From the NCBI RefSeq assembly GCF_000155595.1, contig NZ_DS989904.1:3629612-3693611 (forward strand): 64,000 bases of DNA. The letters are read 5' to 3'. Below are positions 26,423 to 35,485 of this stretch, in pieces. The translations under genes were made by a program, and so were the position numbers. Each line of letters opens with the position of its first letter. Position 1 is the stretch's first letter. Below the pieces are notes generated by a model that searched no databases, was not told the DNA's origin, and saw only the letters and a list, made by a program, of their open reading frames with translations. The DNA is from Synechococcus sp. PCC 7335 (GTDB lineage: Bacteria; Cyanobacteriota; Cyanobacteriia; Phormidesmidales; Phormidesmidaceae).

Positions 26423-27907
26423 ATGTCTGCACCCAATGGCGTGATGATGCAATATTTCCACTGGTACAACGAACCAGATGGAACACTGTGGGATGAGCTA
26501 GCCGATAAAGCCGAAGCATTAGCGGCAGCAGGTATCACTTCAGTGTGGTTGCCGCCGGCATACAAAGGCACTGCGGGTGGATATGACGTAGGCTATGGTG
26601 TCTACGATATGTATGACTTAGGCGAGTTTGATCAAAAGGGTTCTATTCGTACTAAATATGGTACGAAAGATGAGTATATCAACGCCATTAAAACGGCTAA
26701 GCAAGCTGGAATCCAGGTTTATGCCGATGTTGTTCTTAATCATCGACTTGGCGGCGACGCTGAAGAAGAGTTTAGAGCTACCCCTTACTCCCCTAGCAAC
26801 CGCCAACAGCCAATTGGAGATGAAGTTACGATCAAGTCTTGGACTCATTTTAACTTTCCAGGTAGGCAAGGCAAGTACTCAGCGCTAGAGCTTCACTGGT
26901 GGCACTTCAACGCGGCGGATTACAACGCTTATGAGCAAGGAGACTTTGAGGCGATATTTCTTTTTGAAGGAAAAACGTTCGACACTGAAGTCGACATGGA
27001 AAAAGGGGGCTTCGACTACCTGATGGGTTGTGATGTTGACTTCAACCATCCCGAAATTCGTGATGATATGATGCGCTGGGGTGAATGGATAGTTGATACC
27101 ACAGACGTAGATGGTTTTCGCTTTGATGCGGTCAAACATGTGCAAGCAGGTTTCTTTCCCGACTGGCTTCAGAACACTCGCCGATACAGCGGCAGAAGGC
27201 TCTTCGCTGTAGGTGAGTACTGGTCATCGCATATTGAAGCGCTGCACCACTTTATTGATGTGACTGGTGGCGATGTTGCGCTGTTCGACGCGCCTTTGCA
27301 CTACAACTTCACCGAAGCGAGCAAAACAGGCAATAACTATGACATGCGTACTATTTTTGATGGAACCTTAGTCAAAGACCAACCGACCTTAGCGGTCACA
27401 CTAGTTGAAAACCATGATTCTCAACCGTTGCAGTCCTTAGAATCTGTGGTAGAGCCCTGGTTCAAGCCCTTAGCTTATGCACTGATTCTAATGCGTCGCG
27501 ATGGCTATCCCTGTGTTTTTTATGCTGACTACTATGGAGCCCACTACAAAGATAGTGGAAAAGATGGGAACGAATACGAAATTTGGATGGATAGCCACCA
27601 ATGGCTTATAGACAAGTTTCTACAAGCGCGACAAAAATACGCTTATGGCGACCAGTATGACTACTTTGACCACGCCAATACTATCGGATGGACACGCTTA
27701 GGTACAGACGAGTTTCCCGGCGGTCTGGCAGTCGTCTTGAGTACTGGTGAGGAAGGAACAAAGTGGATGGAAGTAGGACGGCCCAACACAACTTATGTTG
27801 ACTTGACTGAGCATATAGACGAGCCTATTACTACTAACGAAGACGGCTGGGCCAACTTTAGATGTTTAGCAGGGTCAGTCTCGGTTTGGATTCCTCAAGA
27901 GAGCTAA
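26423..27907 (+). CDS. Alpha-amylase, GH13 (cytoplasmic, subfamily 5-like)
   Basis: A 494-residue glycoside hydrolase that cleaves alpha-1,4 glucans. There is no signal peptide: it begins MSAPNGVMMQYFHWY, the typical start of bacterial intracellular amylases related to AmyS. GH13 blocks are visible: VYADVVLNHR (region I), DGFRFDAVKH (region II, nucleophile Asp), GEYW (region III, acid Glu) and VENHDSQ (region IV, third Asp). GYDVGYGVYDMYDLGEFDQKG matches the subfamily. Location in the cytoplasm suggests turnover of glycogen-derived maltodextrins. It is convergent with the PEP synthase gene downstream. Confidence 0.92.
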   Translation: MSAPNGVMMQYFHWYNEPDGTLWDELADKAEALAAAGITSVWLPPAYKGTAGGYDVGYGVYDMYDLGEFDQKGSIRTKYGTKDEYINAIKTAKQAGIQVYADVVLNHRLGGDAEEEFRATPYSPSNRQQPIGDEVTIKSWTHFNFPGRQGKYSALELHWWHFNAADYNAYEQGDFEAIFLFEGKTFDTEVDMEKGGFDYLMGCDVDFNHPEIRDDMMRWGEWIVDTTDVDGFRFDAVKHVQAGFFPDWLQNTRRYSGRRLFAVGEYWSSHIEALHHFIDVTGGDVALFDAPLHYNFTEASKTGNNYDMRTIFDGTLVKDQPTLAVTLVENHDSQPLQSLESVVEPWFKPLAYALILMRRDGYPCVFYADYYGAHYKDSGKDGNEYEIWMDSHQWLIDKFLQARQKYAYGDQYDYFDHANTIGWTRLGTDEFPGGLAVVLSTGEEGTKWMEVGRPNTTYVDLTEHIDEPITTNEDGWANFRCLAGSVSVWIPQES

Positions 27908-28046
27908 TTGCTGTGGCTTTTATTTTGGTGACAAGCGTCTCTATCTGAGTTGAACATCAGTTGACATCGATAGAGCAAGGCAGTCTAGGCCCCCAAAAGC
28001 CCTCTTCAAACTGCTGCCACTACTCAATCTAGTAATGTATTGTTCT

Positions 28047-30521
28047 TTAGGGTGCTTCAACAGACATTGCACGTTCTATTTCTGCGATCGCCAAAGTTGT
28101 CTTAATCACTGAGTCAGGATTTAGGCTAATAGAGTCAATACCTTCTTCTACCAAGAACTGAGCAAACTCAGGATAGTCACTCGGTGCCTGACCACATAGG
28201 CCAATTTTACGACTAGAGCGTTTCGCGCCGTCAATTGCCATACTGACAATTTTCTTCACCCCAGCGCTGCGCTCATCAAACAGATGGGCAATTAGCGCGG
28301 AATCACGATCTAGACCCAGCGTTAGCTGGGTGAGATCGTTAGAACCAATCGAAAAGCCGTCAAAGATTTTAGCAAACTCTTCAACTAAGATGACGTTGTT
28401 TGGAATCTCGCACATCACGTAGACCTGGAGATCATTTTCTCCTTTGACTAGACCGTGACTGGCCATCTCATTAAGTACAGCTCGACCTTCTTCAGGCGTT
28501 CGACAAAAAGGGACCATCGGAATTACGTTAGTCAACCCCATCTGATCTCTTACCCGTTTGAGAGCTAAACACTCAAGGGCGAAGGCTTCGCGATAACTAG
28601 GATCGGTATAGCGAGCGGCGCCGCGCCAGCCGATCATTGGATTCTCTTCTGTGGGTTCAAAGTCTTTTCCACCTAATAGGTTGGCGTATTCATTGCTCTT
28701 GAAGTCTGAAAGCCGAATTACAACAGGATTAGGATAGAAGGCCGCAGCGATAGTCGCAATTCCGTGAGTCAAACGTTCGACAAAGTAGTCAGCTTTGCGG
28801 TTATACAACTCTGTTCGCTTGGTGATCGCTCTTCTATCTTGCTCATTGGTTAGCTGATCAAAGTGCAGCAGCGCTAGGGGATGAACCTCAATATGATTGG
28901 CAATGATAAACTCTAACCGGGCCAGCCCTACCCCGTCACAAGGAATCGCCGCTAACCGAAAGGCTTCTTCTGGATTGCCCACGTTCATCAAGATCTTAGT
29001 GCGGGTAGGCGGCAGATTATCAATGGCAATTTCTTCTACCTCGAATGGAATAAGCGTGTCATAGACTTTGCCAACTTCCCCTTCAGCGCAAGTGACTGTA
29101 ATCGTTTGGTTTGGCGTAATCGTCTGGGTGGCATCACCACAGCCAACGATAGCAGGAATGCCCATTTCACGAGCGATGATCGCTGCATGACAGGTTCGAC
29201 CACCCTGATCGGTGACGATAGCGCTGGCTTGCTTCATGATCGGCTCCCAGTCTGGATCGGTGCGTTGAGTCACCAGCACTTCCCCCGGCTGAAAATCAAC
29301 AATGTTGGCAGATGAGTGAATAATTCGAGCGGGACCTTGTCCAATCATTTCACCGACGGCTTGACCGACAGCGATGGGGGCTAGCTTGGTTTTGTCTATC
29401 TGGCGCGGGTCTGTTTGAAGTCGGTATCTGCGTAAGACAGAGGCAGATTTTTGAGATTGAACTGTTTCGGGCCTCGCTTGTACGATAAATAGCTCTCCAG
29501 TGATGCCATCTTTGGCCCACTCAATATCCATCGGGGTAAGCACGCTATGCACCTGCGAATAATGCGCTTCAATAGTGCAGGCCCATCTAGCTAAGATCAG
29601 AACTTCGTCGTCGCTAAGTGCATATCGATTGCGATCACGCTCTTCTACAGCAACATTTTTAACCAGCTTGTTTCCACCGCTGTCATAGACCATCTTCAGC
29701 GCTTTGCTACCGAGCTGTTTTTTCAGAATAGGGCGATAGCCCTGCTGCAGCATTGGTTTAAACACCATATATTCGTCAGGGGTGATCGTTCCCTGTACGA
29801 CATTTTCACCTAGGCCATAGGCCGCTGTGATCAAAGCTGCATCTTTGAAGCCGGTTTCGGTGTCGATTGAGAACATAACGCCTGATGTTGCCAGATCGGA
29901 TCGCACCATCTGTTGAACACCTACAGAAAGCGAAACAGAGAAATGATCAAAGCCTTGTGTGACTCGATAGGAGATTGCTCGATTGGTAAATAGAGAGGCG
30001 AAGCACTTATGACAGGCATCTAGAACGCCTTTGACACCGTGAATGTTGAGATAGGTTTCTTGCTGTCCGGCAAAGCTCGCATCTGGCAGATCTTCAGCAG
30101 TAGCACTCGATCGAACAGCCACATCTAAAGTAGGCTGACCAGTTTGTTCACATAGCTCTAGATAGGCTGCTGTTATAGCGGCTTCTAGCTTTAGGGGAAA
30201 AGGGGTTTCTAGGATGAGATCTCTAACAGCTTGACCACAGTTACTGAGCGCCTGAATATCTTCGGTGTCTAATGTGTCTAGATGCGATCGCATCTTTTCT
30301 TCTATATCGCCTTCTTTAATAAAATAGTCGTACGCATCAGCCGTTGTGGCAAACCCAGTTGGTACGCGGACGCCTTGGGAAGATAGCTGCTGAATCATCT
30401 CCCCTAAAGAAGCATTCTTCCCACCCACAATAGGAACGTCATGGATACCCACTTGCTCAAACTTAAGGGTAAAAGCTGTTTCAGCACTCGCCGCAGCTGG
30501 TGTCAGTGAAGTCTGTACCAT
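28047..30521 (-). CDS. ppsA: Phosphoenolpyruvate synthase
   Basis: An 824-residue enzyme that converts pyruvate and ATP to PEP, AMP and phosphate. The N-terminal ATP-grasp domain begins near GGKNASLGEMIQQL and includes RSSATAEDLPDASFAGQQETYLN. The swivelling phospho-His domain has GGRTCHAAIIARE, with the catalytic His. The C-terminal PEP-binding barrel includes VGLARLEFI, MIGWRGAARY, a FSIGSNDLTQLTLGLDRD block and the catalytic Cys in IGLCGQAPSD. Length and domain order fit PpsA and not pyruvate phosphate dikinase. About 120 nt before it, on the opposite strand, is a transposase remnant. Confidence 0.93.
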   Translation of the reverse strand: MVQTSLTPAAASAETAFTLKFEQVGIHDVPIVGGKNASLGEMIQQLSSQGVRVPTGFATTADAYDYFIKEGDIEEKMRSHLDTLDTEDIQALSNCGQAVRDLILETPFPLKLEAAITAAYLELCEQTGQPTLDVAVRSSATAEDLPDASFAGQQETYLNIHGVKGVLDACHKCFASLFTNRAISYRVTQGFDHFSVSLSVGVQQMVRSDLATSGVMFSIDTETGFKDAALITAAYGLGENVVQGTITPDEYMVFKPMLQQGYRPILKKQLGSKALKMVYDSGGNKLVKNVAVEERDRNRYALSDDEVLILARWACTIEAHYSQVHSVLTPMDIEWAKDGITGELFIVQARPETVQSQKSASVLRRYRLQTDPRQIDKTKLAPIAVGQAVGEMIGQGPARIIHSSANIVDFQPGEVLVTQRTDPDWEPIMKQASAIVTDQGGRTCHAAIIAREMGIPAIVGCGDATQTITPNQTITVTCAEGEVGKVYDTLIPFEVEEIAIDNLPPTRTKILMNVGNPEEAFRLAAIPCDGVGLARLEFIIANHIEVHPLALLHFDQLTNEQDRRAITKRTELYNRKADYFVERLTHGIATIAAAFYPNPVVIRLSDFKSNEYANLLGGKDFEPTEENPMIGWRGAARYTDPSYREAFALECLALKRVRDQMGLTNVIPMVPFCRTPEEGRAVLNEMASHGLVKGENDLQVYVMCEIPNNVILVEEFAKIFDGFSIGSNDLTQLTLGLDRDSALIAHLFDERSAGVKKIVSMAIDGAKRSSRKIGLCGQAPSDYPEFAQFLVEEGIDSISLNPDSVIKTTLAIAEIERAMSVEAP

Positions 30522-30642
30522 TAAAAACTATCTCCCTAGCGCTTCAATCAAAGGGCAGACCCGCAAGCAGGTCTATTCTTGATCACTAGTCTATCTAACA
30601 CTGTTGGCGAACTCCAGAAGCCCTGGAAAGTTGGTAAGCTGA

Positions 30643-30789
30643 GCAAATCCATTGAAGGTCACAGAACGCTATCGTCACCGTGCTGGTATCGAGAGCATGA
30701 TTGCTCAAGGTGTTACCAGCTGCGGCCTGCGAAGTTCTCGCTATAGGGGCGTAGCTAAGACTCACTTTCAAAATATAGTGAGTTGTTGA
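30643..30789 (+). mobile_element. Remnant of an IS1182-like transposase (C-terminal piece)
   Basis: An open frame reads ERYRHRAGIESMIAQGV, then SCGLRSSRYRGVAKTHFQ, and ends at TGA 30787-30789. This matches the C-terminal YxxRAGxExxISQxVRxxGLRxSRYRGxAKTHxQ motif of IS1182-type DDE transposases. The frame is closed by a stop about 25 residues before the motif and no terminal repeats are seen, so it is a decayed fragment between ppsA and the glycosyltransferase gene. Confidence 0.75.
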
Positions 30790-30814
30790 AATATCAAATA
30801 GCTTGGTTAGAGAA

Positions 30815-32443
30815 CTACCGCACGAGACTGGAGGTACTTGGTAAGTACTGGGCTCGAAAGAGCTGGCCTCGGAGATTTGTGTTGGCTTGGTCAGCGGTTA
30901 GATCGATCTTCAAATTTTCTGCTGTCTGCATAAATTCTACCAGCGCTTCGGAAGGTGAATAGACAAAAAAGCTACCGCCTGGCTCAATCTGATTTAGCAT
31001 TGTCGCATAGTTGGATGATGGCGGCTCATGGTTGATCGCGATGAAGCGAGTATCGGGAGAAACCAGGTAGCTTAAGGACAGCACATAAAAGTACTTAACG
31101 TCGGTGACAACGACTTGATCGACCTGATTGATTTGGGTCGCAATGTCTAAATTTGCGGCGGCGGCGACGCCCTTTCTCCAACCAAGGGACTGTGTGATTA
31201 GCAAGCTTGAAAGGACACCGCCTAGCAGCAGTAGGATGGCACTGGCTTTTCGCAACAGAAGCCAGTCTGTGTAGCTTTTTCTAACGCGAATTGCCGACCC
31301 GGTAAATCTGTACCCTTCACTCTTTCGAGAACCAAAGACTTGAGCGATCGCATAGGCTACCGCTAGCTCTATACCCAAATACGCTGTCAGTGAATAGCGT
31401 GGCAGCATTGATCGCCTACCGCCATTGAGAACATCGGGGACAACCTGCGCCAGGCTACTTACAGCCATCATGAGCACCACAAACAGCCATACTCGCCTGG
31501 GCGTGTGACGGCATAGCTGGTAAGTACTATAAGCAACACCTGCTAGCAGTAGATAAGAGAGCGGATCAATGAAACTACCTGGCCAGTCAAAATCGACAAA
31601 GCCAATGCCCAGGTTGTGCAGCCAAGACTCAGCGCGACTAAGTAAGTTGGTTTGGTAGCTGCTGGCCCAGCGAGTTGTTTCCTCCAGTCGAGAGAGCCGC
31701 GTAGCTACCACCCATACCCAAGGCAAAAAGGCAATGCCGATTCCGACCGATACCGTTAAATAGCGCAGGAACCTTTGAGTCAGGCGGTGCTCGACGAGTA
31801 ATACGTAGAGTCCGTGTGTCAGCAGCACCCAGAGAAAAAACAAGTGGGAATACATGCCCAGAGCTCCTACCGCGCCGTAGGCTAACCACTGTCCCCAACG
31901 ATTTTGCCGCAGCGATCGCAGCAAAAGTGCGCTTGAAATCACTGCGAGTAGTGCCCAAAGCGTATACTGACGCGCCTCTTGAGCTATGAGCACATGAAAC
32001 GGCGAAACGGCAACTATGGCGATCGCGCTCCAGCCCACCGCAGCTGACCCGAACAGCTCCAAACACAGCCAGTAGATAGCCGGCAATACTAGCAAACCAA
32101 GCCCTACGGCCAGCCAGCGAGCAGCGACCGGCACCTGAAACAACTGCAGACAAAACCGCATCAACAGATAATACAGTGGTGGATGTTCAGGGTTGTTAGT
32201 AAAGGCACCAAGAGCATCGCCCAAAGAACTTTCGACGCTGGGCGTTTGGTACTGCTGTAGGCGACTGGCAGTAATAATTTCACCGGTGTAGAGGGTCTCA
32301 ACCAGCGCTGATTCTGCGTAGCCAGAGGCTCGCATCAGGCCCCTAACTTCGTCAACGGAATAAACTTTCTCACTCAAATTGGCACAGCGAGCGTAAATAC
32401 CTACCAAAATTAGCCCAATAATCAATAGCCGCTTGATTTTCAT
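30815..32443 (-). CDS. GT39/ArnT-like membrane glycosyltransferase
   Basis: 542 residues with about ten to twelve membrane segments and periplasmic loops. The first loop carries YSVDEVRGLMR, the acidic start expected of GT-C glycosyltransferases (catalytic Asp/Glu after TM1), and EHPPLYYLLMRF is the characteristic HPPL(Y/F) block of GT39 (PMT_2). Such enzymes transfer sugar from a polyprenyl carrier to lipids or proteins on the outer face. The region around 375-400 is a basic cytoplasmic loop. Acceptor and donor are unknown. No polysaccharide cluster surrounds it. Confidence 0.8.
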   Translation of the reverse strand: MKIKRLLIIGLILVGIYARCANLSEKVYSVDEVRGLMRASGYAESALVETLYTGEIITASRLQQYQTPSVESSLGDALGAFTNNPEHPPLYYLLMRFCLQLFQVPVAARWLAVGLGLLVLPAIYWLCLELFGSAAVGWSAIAIVAVSPFHVLIAQEARQYTLWALLAVISSALLLRSLRQNRWGQWLAYGAVGALGMYSHLFFLWVLLTHGLYVLLVEHRLTQRFLRYLTVSVGIGIAFLPWVWVVATRLSRLEETTRWASSYQTNLLSRAESWLHNLGIGFVDFDWPGSFIDPLSYLLLAGVAYSTYQLCRHTPRRVWLFVVLMMAVSSLAQVVPDVLNGGRRSMLPRYSLTAYLGIELAVAYAIAQVFGSRKSEGYRFTGSAIRVRKSYTDWLLLRKASAILLLLGGVLSSLLITQSLGWRKGVAAAANLDIATQINQVDQVVVTDVKYFYVLSLSYLVSPDTRFIAINHEPPSSNYATMLNQIEPGGSFFVYSPSEALVEFMQTAENLKIDLTADQANTNLRGQLFRAQYLPSTSSLVR

Positions 32444-32485
32444 AAGGGAGGATCAGACTGTCATCCAATCGATGGAATTAAAAAC

Positions 32486-32615
32486 GGTTCTGTTGCAAAA
32501 AGTAACCGTGAAGAGAAAACTCTACCGCTCTCCTCTCAATTATGCCGCTACGCCAAAGATTCTGAGGATGCTATTAACCTATGGGCGCAATGGAATGCAT
32601 TTTTGCAAAACAACC
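32486..32615. mobile_element. MITE-like element with IS6-family-type terminal repeats
   Basis: The sequence GGTTCTGTTGCAAAAA at 32486-32501 has an inverted partner at 32600-32615, with 14 of 16 positions matching. The end sequence resembles the GGxTCTGTTGCAAA termini of IS6-family insertion sequences. The 130-nt interior has no transposase. No target duplication is evident. It could be a non-autonomous element or an end-to-end IS remnant. Confidence 0.45.
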
Positions 32616-32707
32616 CTATTGAAAGAAAACAAAGATAAAGACGTAAGCGTTGAATAGCAAAGGAAGCGTGTACGTCTTACCTATTAAGATCTCTAAGTTG
32701 AAGGTTG

Positions 32708-34471
32708 TTATTGAATTTCGATACTTCGGCTATTTACATATTCACCATAGTCGTCATCTAAAGGATTAGATAAGAAATCCCACCTCCACCTTTGAACCTT
32801 GATTCTCTCGATTCGGCTACCATCGTGAGCTTTGGAATTATATACAGAACCTACTGCCTGAAAGTACTCTCGGCAGTAATCCAGACTATCTGCATCGTCT
32901 AGGTTATCTGGGAAACAGGTACTTGTAATTCTTCTATAAGAAGCGACAAACTGAGCGGGTATTATTTTCTCAGGATAGATTCTAGCGGTGCTACCAGAAG
33001 AGACATCCGCATAGATTTTGTCGTATGTGACCACCCCTGACAGATCGCGGTAGGAAAACAGATGAAACGAACTTAAAGGGTAAGGTTTGATGCTGTAGTA
33101 CCAGCAAGTTGCAGTGATCATCGCTAAGGTTGCTATTATCAGCGGAAATCGAAAATTGCTCGTTGAATTCTTTCTAGATTTCTGCTGATGAGCCAGTTCA
33201 TCTACAGCAAACGTTTCAAATGAGTCATCTATTCGTTTCGTTCTGCCCACCTGCTCAGAATTGAGCCGAACGCCGCCATCTTGCGATTTCCTGGTTGAAG
33301 CGCTTGGCGCCTGTGGTAGCTGCGCAAACAACCTTGAGCTCGACGGGGACGTAGCCATTCCTTGCATACTCGTTGACCTTTTAAGGTCAGCTTCTTTGCT
33401 GCTAGTAAAGCTAGCTTTCATCCATTGTTTCAGCTCGGTGTAGTCATAGAAGATGAGCTGAAACAAAATAAACTCGACAAATAGGATATTTTGAAACACG
33501 AATATTCCTAAATGTAAGCCTACCATCAGCAAAGGCAGGAACTGCCTCGCTCTTTTAGAGAAAAGCACAAGCACAAAGGCAATTTCTCCGATTGAGCCAA
33601 CTATGCCAAAGAGTGTAAATAGCGCATCGTGCATGTGAGGTCCATATCTCAAAGATATGTCCCAGTCGAAGTTATTACATCTCTGCAGCGTGCAGCCGTA
33701 CATCATCCCTCTCAGGTTGACCGGGTCTAGCCATAGCAGCCCGCTAATCCATAGTTTGCTAGCGCCAGAAGCTAAATATGCCACCGCTACCAAAGACCAG
33801 CAGGCGTATCGAGACCAACCGTAAGTATCGGATGTGCGCCCTGGATCTAAAGCGGGTTTGCCTTCTGATATCTCGTTTAGTCGATCTACCGATAATGCGT
33901 CACTACAGGGCGTGAAGGAAAGAATAAGCAACATATAGGATACCAGCAGCCCTTGATGGTAGAAGTAAAAATATTGGCGATTAATACCGCCAATCAAAAT
34001 GCTTAGGATTGTACACAGCGGGATCACATAGCGCGTTTTCCAACCCACTACTCCCATACATGAGAGCAAGACGGTTATCCATTTTAATGCGGTCAAAAAT
34101 ACAACATTCCTAGTGGCTTCAGTGAATCCAGGAATGCTGTTCAAATAGTGCATCATGCCCGTTCTTTGAATCATCATCTCTGGAAGATATGCTGTAGAAG
34201 GGATATCAATGATCCACAGAACGTTGATGAGCAAACTAATGCATGAAATAATCCTGATAATTGCTAGAGACTCAGCCGACGCTTCGCCAACGAAACGCTT
34301 AGAGAACCGAGGATCTACTAGAATCCAGCCAATCAGACCAAAGCCAAAAGCGAAGAAGATGCCCATGGAAAATATAGCGGTCTGATTTATCAATCTTTCG
34401 TATGCTATCCAAAGGCATGCGCATAAGGCTGATGAGAACAAGAAAAAATAGCGGGAGTCCCTGAATTTCAT
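32708..34471 (-). CDS. HTTM-like (vitamin K-dependent carboxylase-related) membrane protein
   Basis: 587 residues. The N-terminal two-thirds contains about eight to ten membrane helices with WSRYACWSLVAVAYLASGASKLWISGLLWLDP and an amphipathic YFYFYHQGLL segment, which fit the HTTM domain. A hydrophilic, Ser-rich cytoplasmic stretch (about 350-430) is followed by another helix and a soluble C-terminal domain of about 140 residues that I do not recognise. HTTM relatives include gamma-glutamyl carboxylases, but no activity can be claimed. It faces the other HTTM-type gene at 35486 across a 1-kb decayed region. Confidence 0.62.
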   Translation of the reverse strand: MKFRDSRYFFLFSSALCACLWIAYERLINQTAIFSMGIFFAFGFGLIGWILVDPRFSKRFVGEASAESLAIIRIISCISLLINVLWIIDIPSTAYLPEMMIQRTGMMHYLNSIPGFTEATRNVVFLTALKWITVLLSCMGVVGWKTRYVIPLCTILSILIGGINRQYFYFYHQGLLVSYMLLILSFTPCSDALSVDRLNEISEGKPALDPGRTSDTYGWSRYACWSLVAVAYLASGASKLWISGLLWLDPVNLRGMMYGCTLQRCNNFDWDISLRYGPHMHDALFTLFGIVGSIGEIAFVLVLFSKRARQFLPLLMVGLHLGIFVFQNILFVEFILFQLIFYDYTELKQWMKASFTSSKEADLKRSTSMQGMATSPSSSRLFAQLPQAPSASTRKSQDGGVRLNSEQVGRTKRIDDSFETFAVDELAHQQKSRKNSTSNFRFPLIIATLAMITATCWYYSIKPYPLSSFHLFSYRDLSGVVTYDKIYADVSSGSTARIYPEKIIPAQFVASYRRITSTCFPDNLDDADSLDYCREYFQAVGSVYNSKAHDGSRIERIKVQRWRWDFLSNPLDDDYGEYVNSRSIEIQ

Positions 34472-35043
34472 GAGGCTGAATTCCTATACCAAAAGCTCTC
34501 GACTCGATAGCGTATCCTTCGCCAAAACGCGATCACGCTAATTCCTAAACTACTTTTATTCAAGCTATTACAGTAAATACAAAACAATGAAACGCTATGG
34601 TCGACAGAGGTTAGCACTAAGATTCTCTTATATCACGGGATTTGCAGCTTGAATTTAATCGAGTAAACGTTTCATTTTTTATGACTCGCTGCACCAGCTT
34701 ATCTGCTCTGTTCAATTAAAGGGAGAGCTGTGACTCAGGAAATGTCGTGAGGCTCCGTATATGCATCGAAGCAGCTGTGCCTTTGAACTTAAATGATCTG
34801 CGAGGGATTACTTAGATCTGGACAGTCACTTTACGGGAATTTTACATCTTTTATGCTCAAAGCTACTTCGTTTTAACGTGGATTTGATAGAACGCACGGG
34901 TCTACAAGGAATTTTTGAAATATAAGCGGTATGCAGCGAAGTGCGAAGGTAGGAGTGAACGCGAGACTGGCTTTCTAGTGACCCGTCAGCTGATGGGAGA
35001 TCTGCTAGAGAAGAGCGGCAGGCGATCGCTAAGCGACGAAGAC

Positions 35044-35090
35044 CTACAAAGGGTAGGTGCTGTGCTACTGCAGGGACCTACCCTTTGTAG
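35044..35090. repeat. Perfect 15-bp inverted repeat
   Basis: CTACAAAGGGTAGGT (35044-35058) and ACCTACCCTTTGTAG (35076-35090) form a perfect stem around a 17-nt loop. It lies inside noncoding, decayed sequence. No T-run follows on the plus strand. It may be a relic of a mobile element end or a structured RNA. Confidence 0.6.
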
Positions 35091-35187
35091 TTGAAACAGA
35101 CAGAGTGTAGGGAAGCGGGTCTGCGCTATGCTTCTGAGCCGCTAGTGAAGGTGCAGCAGGTAGTAGAGAGGGGGCAGAAGACAGACA

Positions 35188-35286
35188 GTGGCCAAACGAT
35201 TTGAGCTGAAAGGAATGCCTTCGGCGATGTTCTTCAAAGCAGGAGGGTTGGTCGCGTTGAGAGGCATCAAACCCTACAAAAACTAA
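35188..35286 (+). pseudogene. Possible thioredoxin C-terminal fragment
   Basis: A 32-codon frame from GTG reads AKRFELKGMPSAMFFKAGG and ends at TAA. It resembles the thioredoxin stretch (I/V)AxxFxIxGxPTxxxFKxGxxV, with Ser for Thr after the cis-Pro. The CGPC active site and the rest of the fold are absent upstream. The match is short and could be chance. Confidence 0.35.
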
Positions 35287-35485
35287 GTGATGCGATGACT
35301 TGACTGTTATGAAGGCTGTGACAACGAAACTGCCATAGACTCATTTTTGAGGTGGGTTTTTTCCTTGCACTTACCTTACGCTTCAATTACGATGCTGCTT
35401 AGAGTGCAGGATATAGAAAAAGTTACCCACGCTGCTTACGGTTTTCTATAGAAGATATCACTCTTCCTGTCTTATTACTACAGCT

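Larger units (their letters stand above)
34472..35485. other. Long intergenic region with decayed sequence
   Basis: About 1 kb between two divergent membrane-protein genes. The left half is AT-rich and featureless. From about 34920 the sequence becomes less AT-rich and shows short coding-like stretches, a 15-bp inverted repeat (35044-35090) and a thioredoxin-like fragment (35188-35286). This suggests eroded genes or the scar of an insertion. The last 200 nt should hold the promoter of the HTTM-DCC gene. Confidence 0.5.

Noticed and set aside
27939-27975. Terminator between the convergent amylase and ppsA genes
   Set aside because: CTCTATC/GATAGAG is only 7 bp with a 23-nt loop and no T-run.
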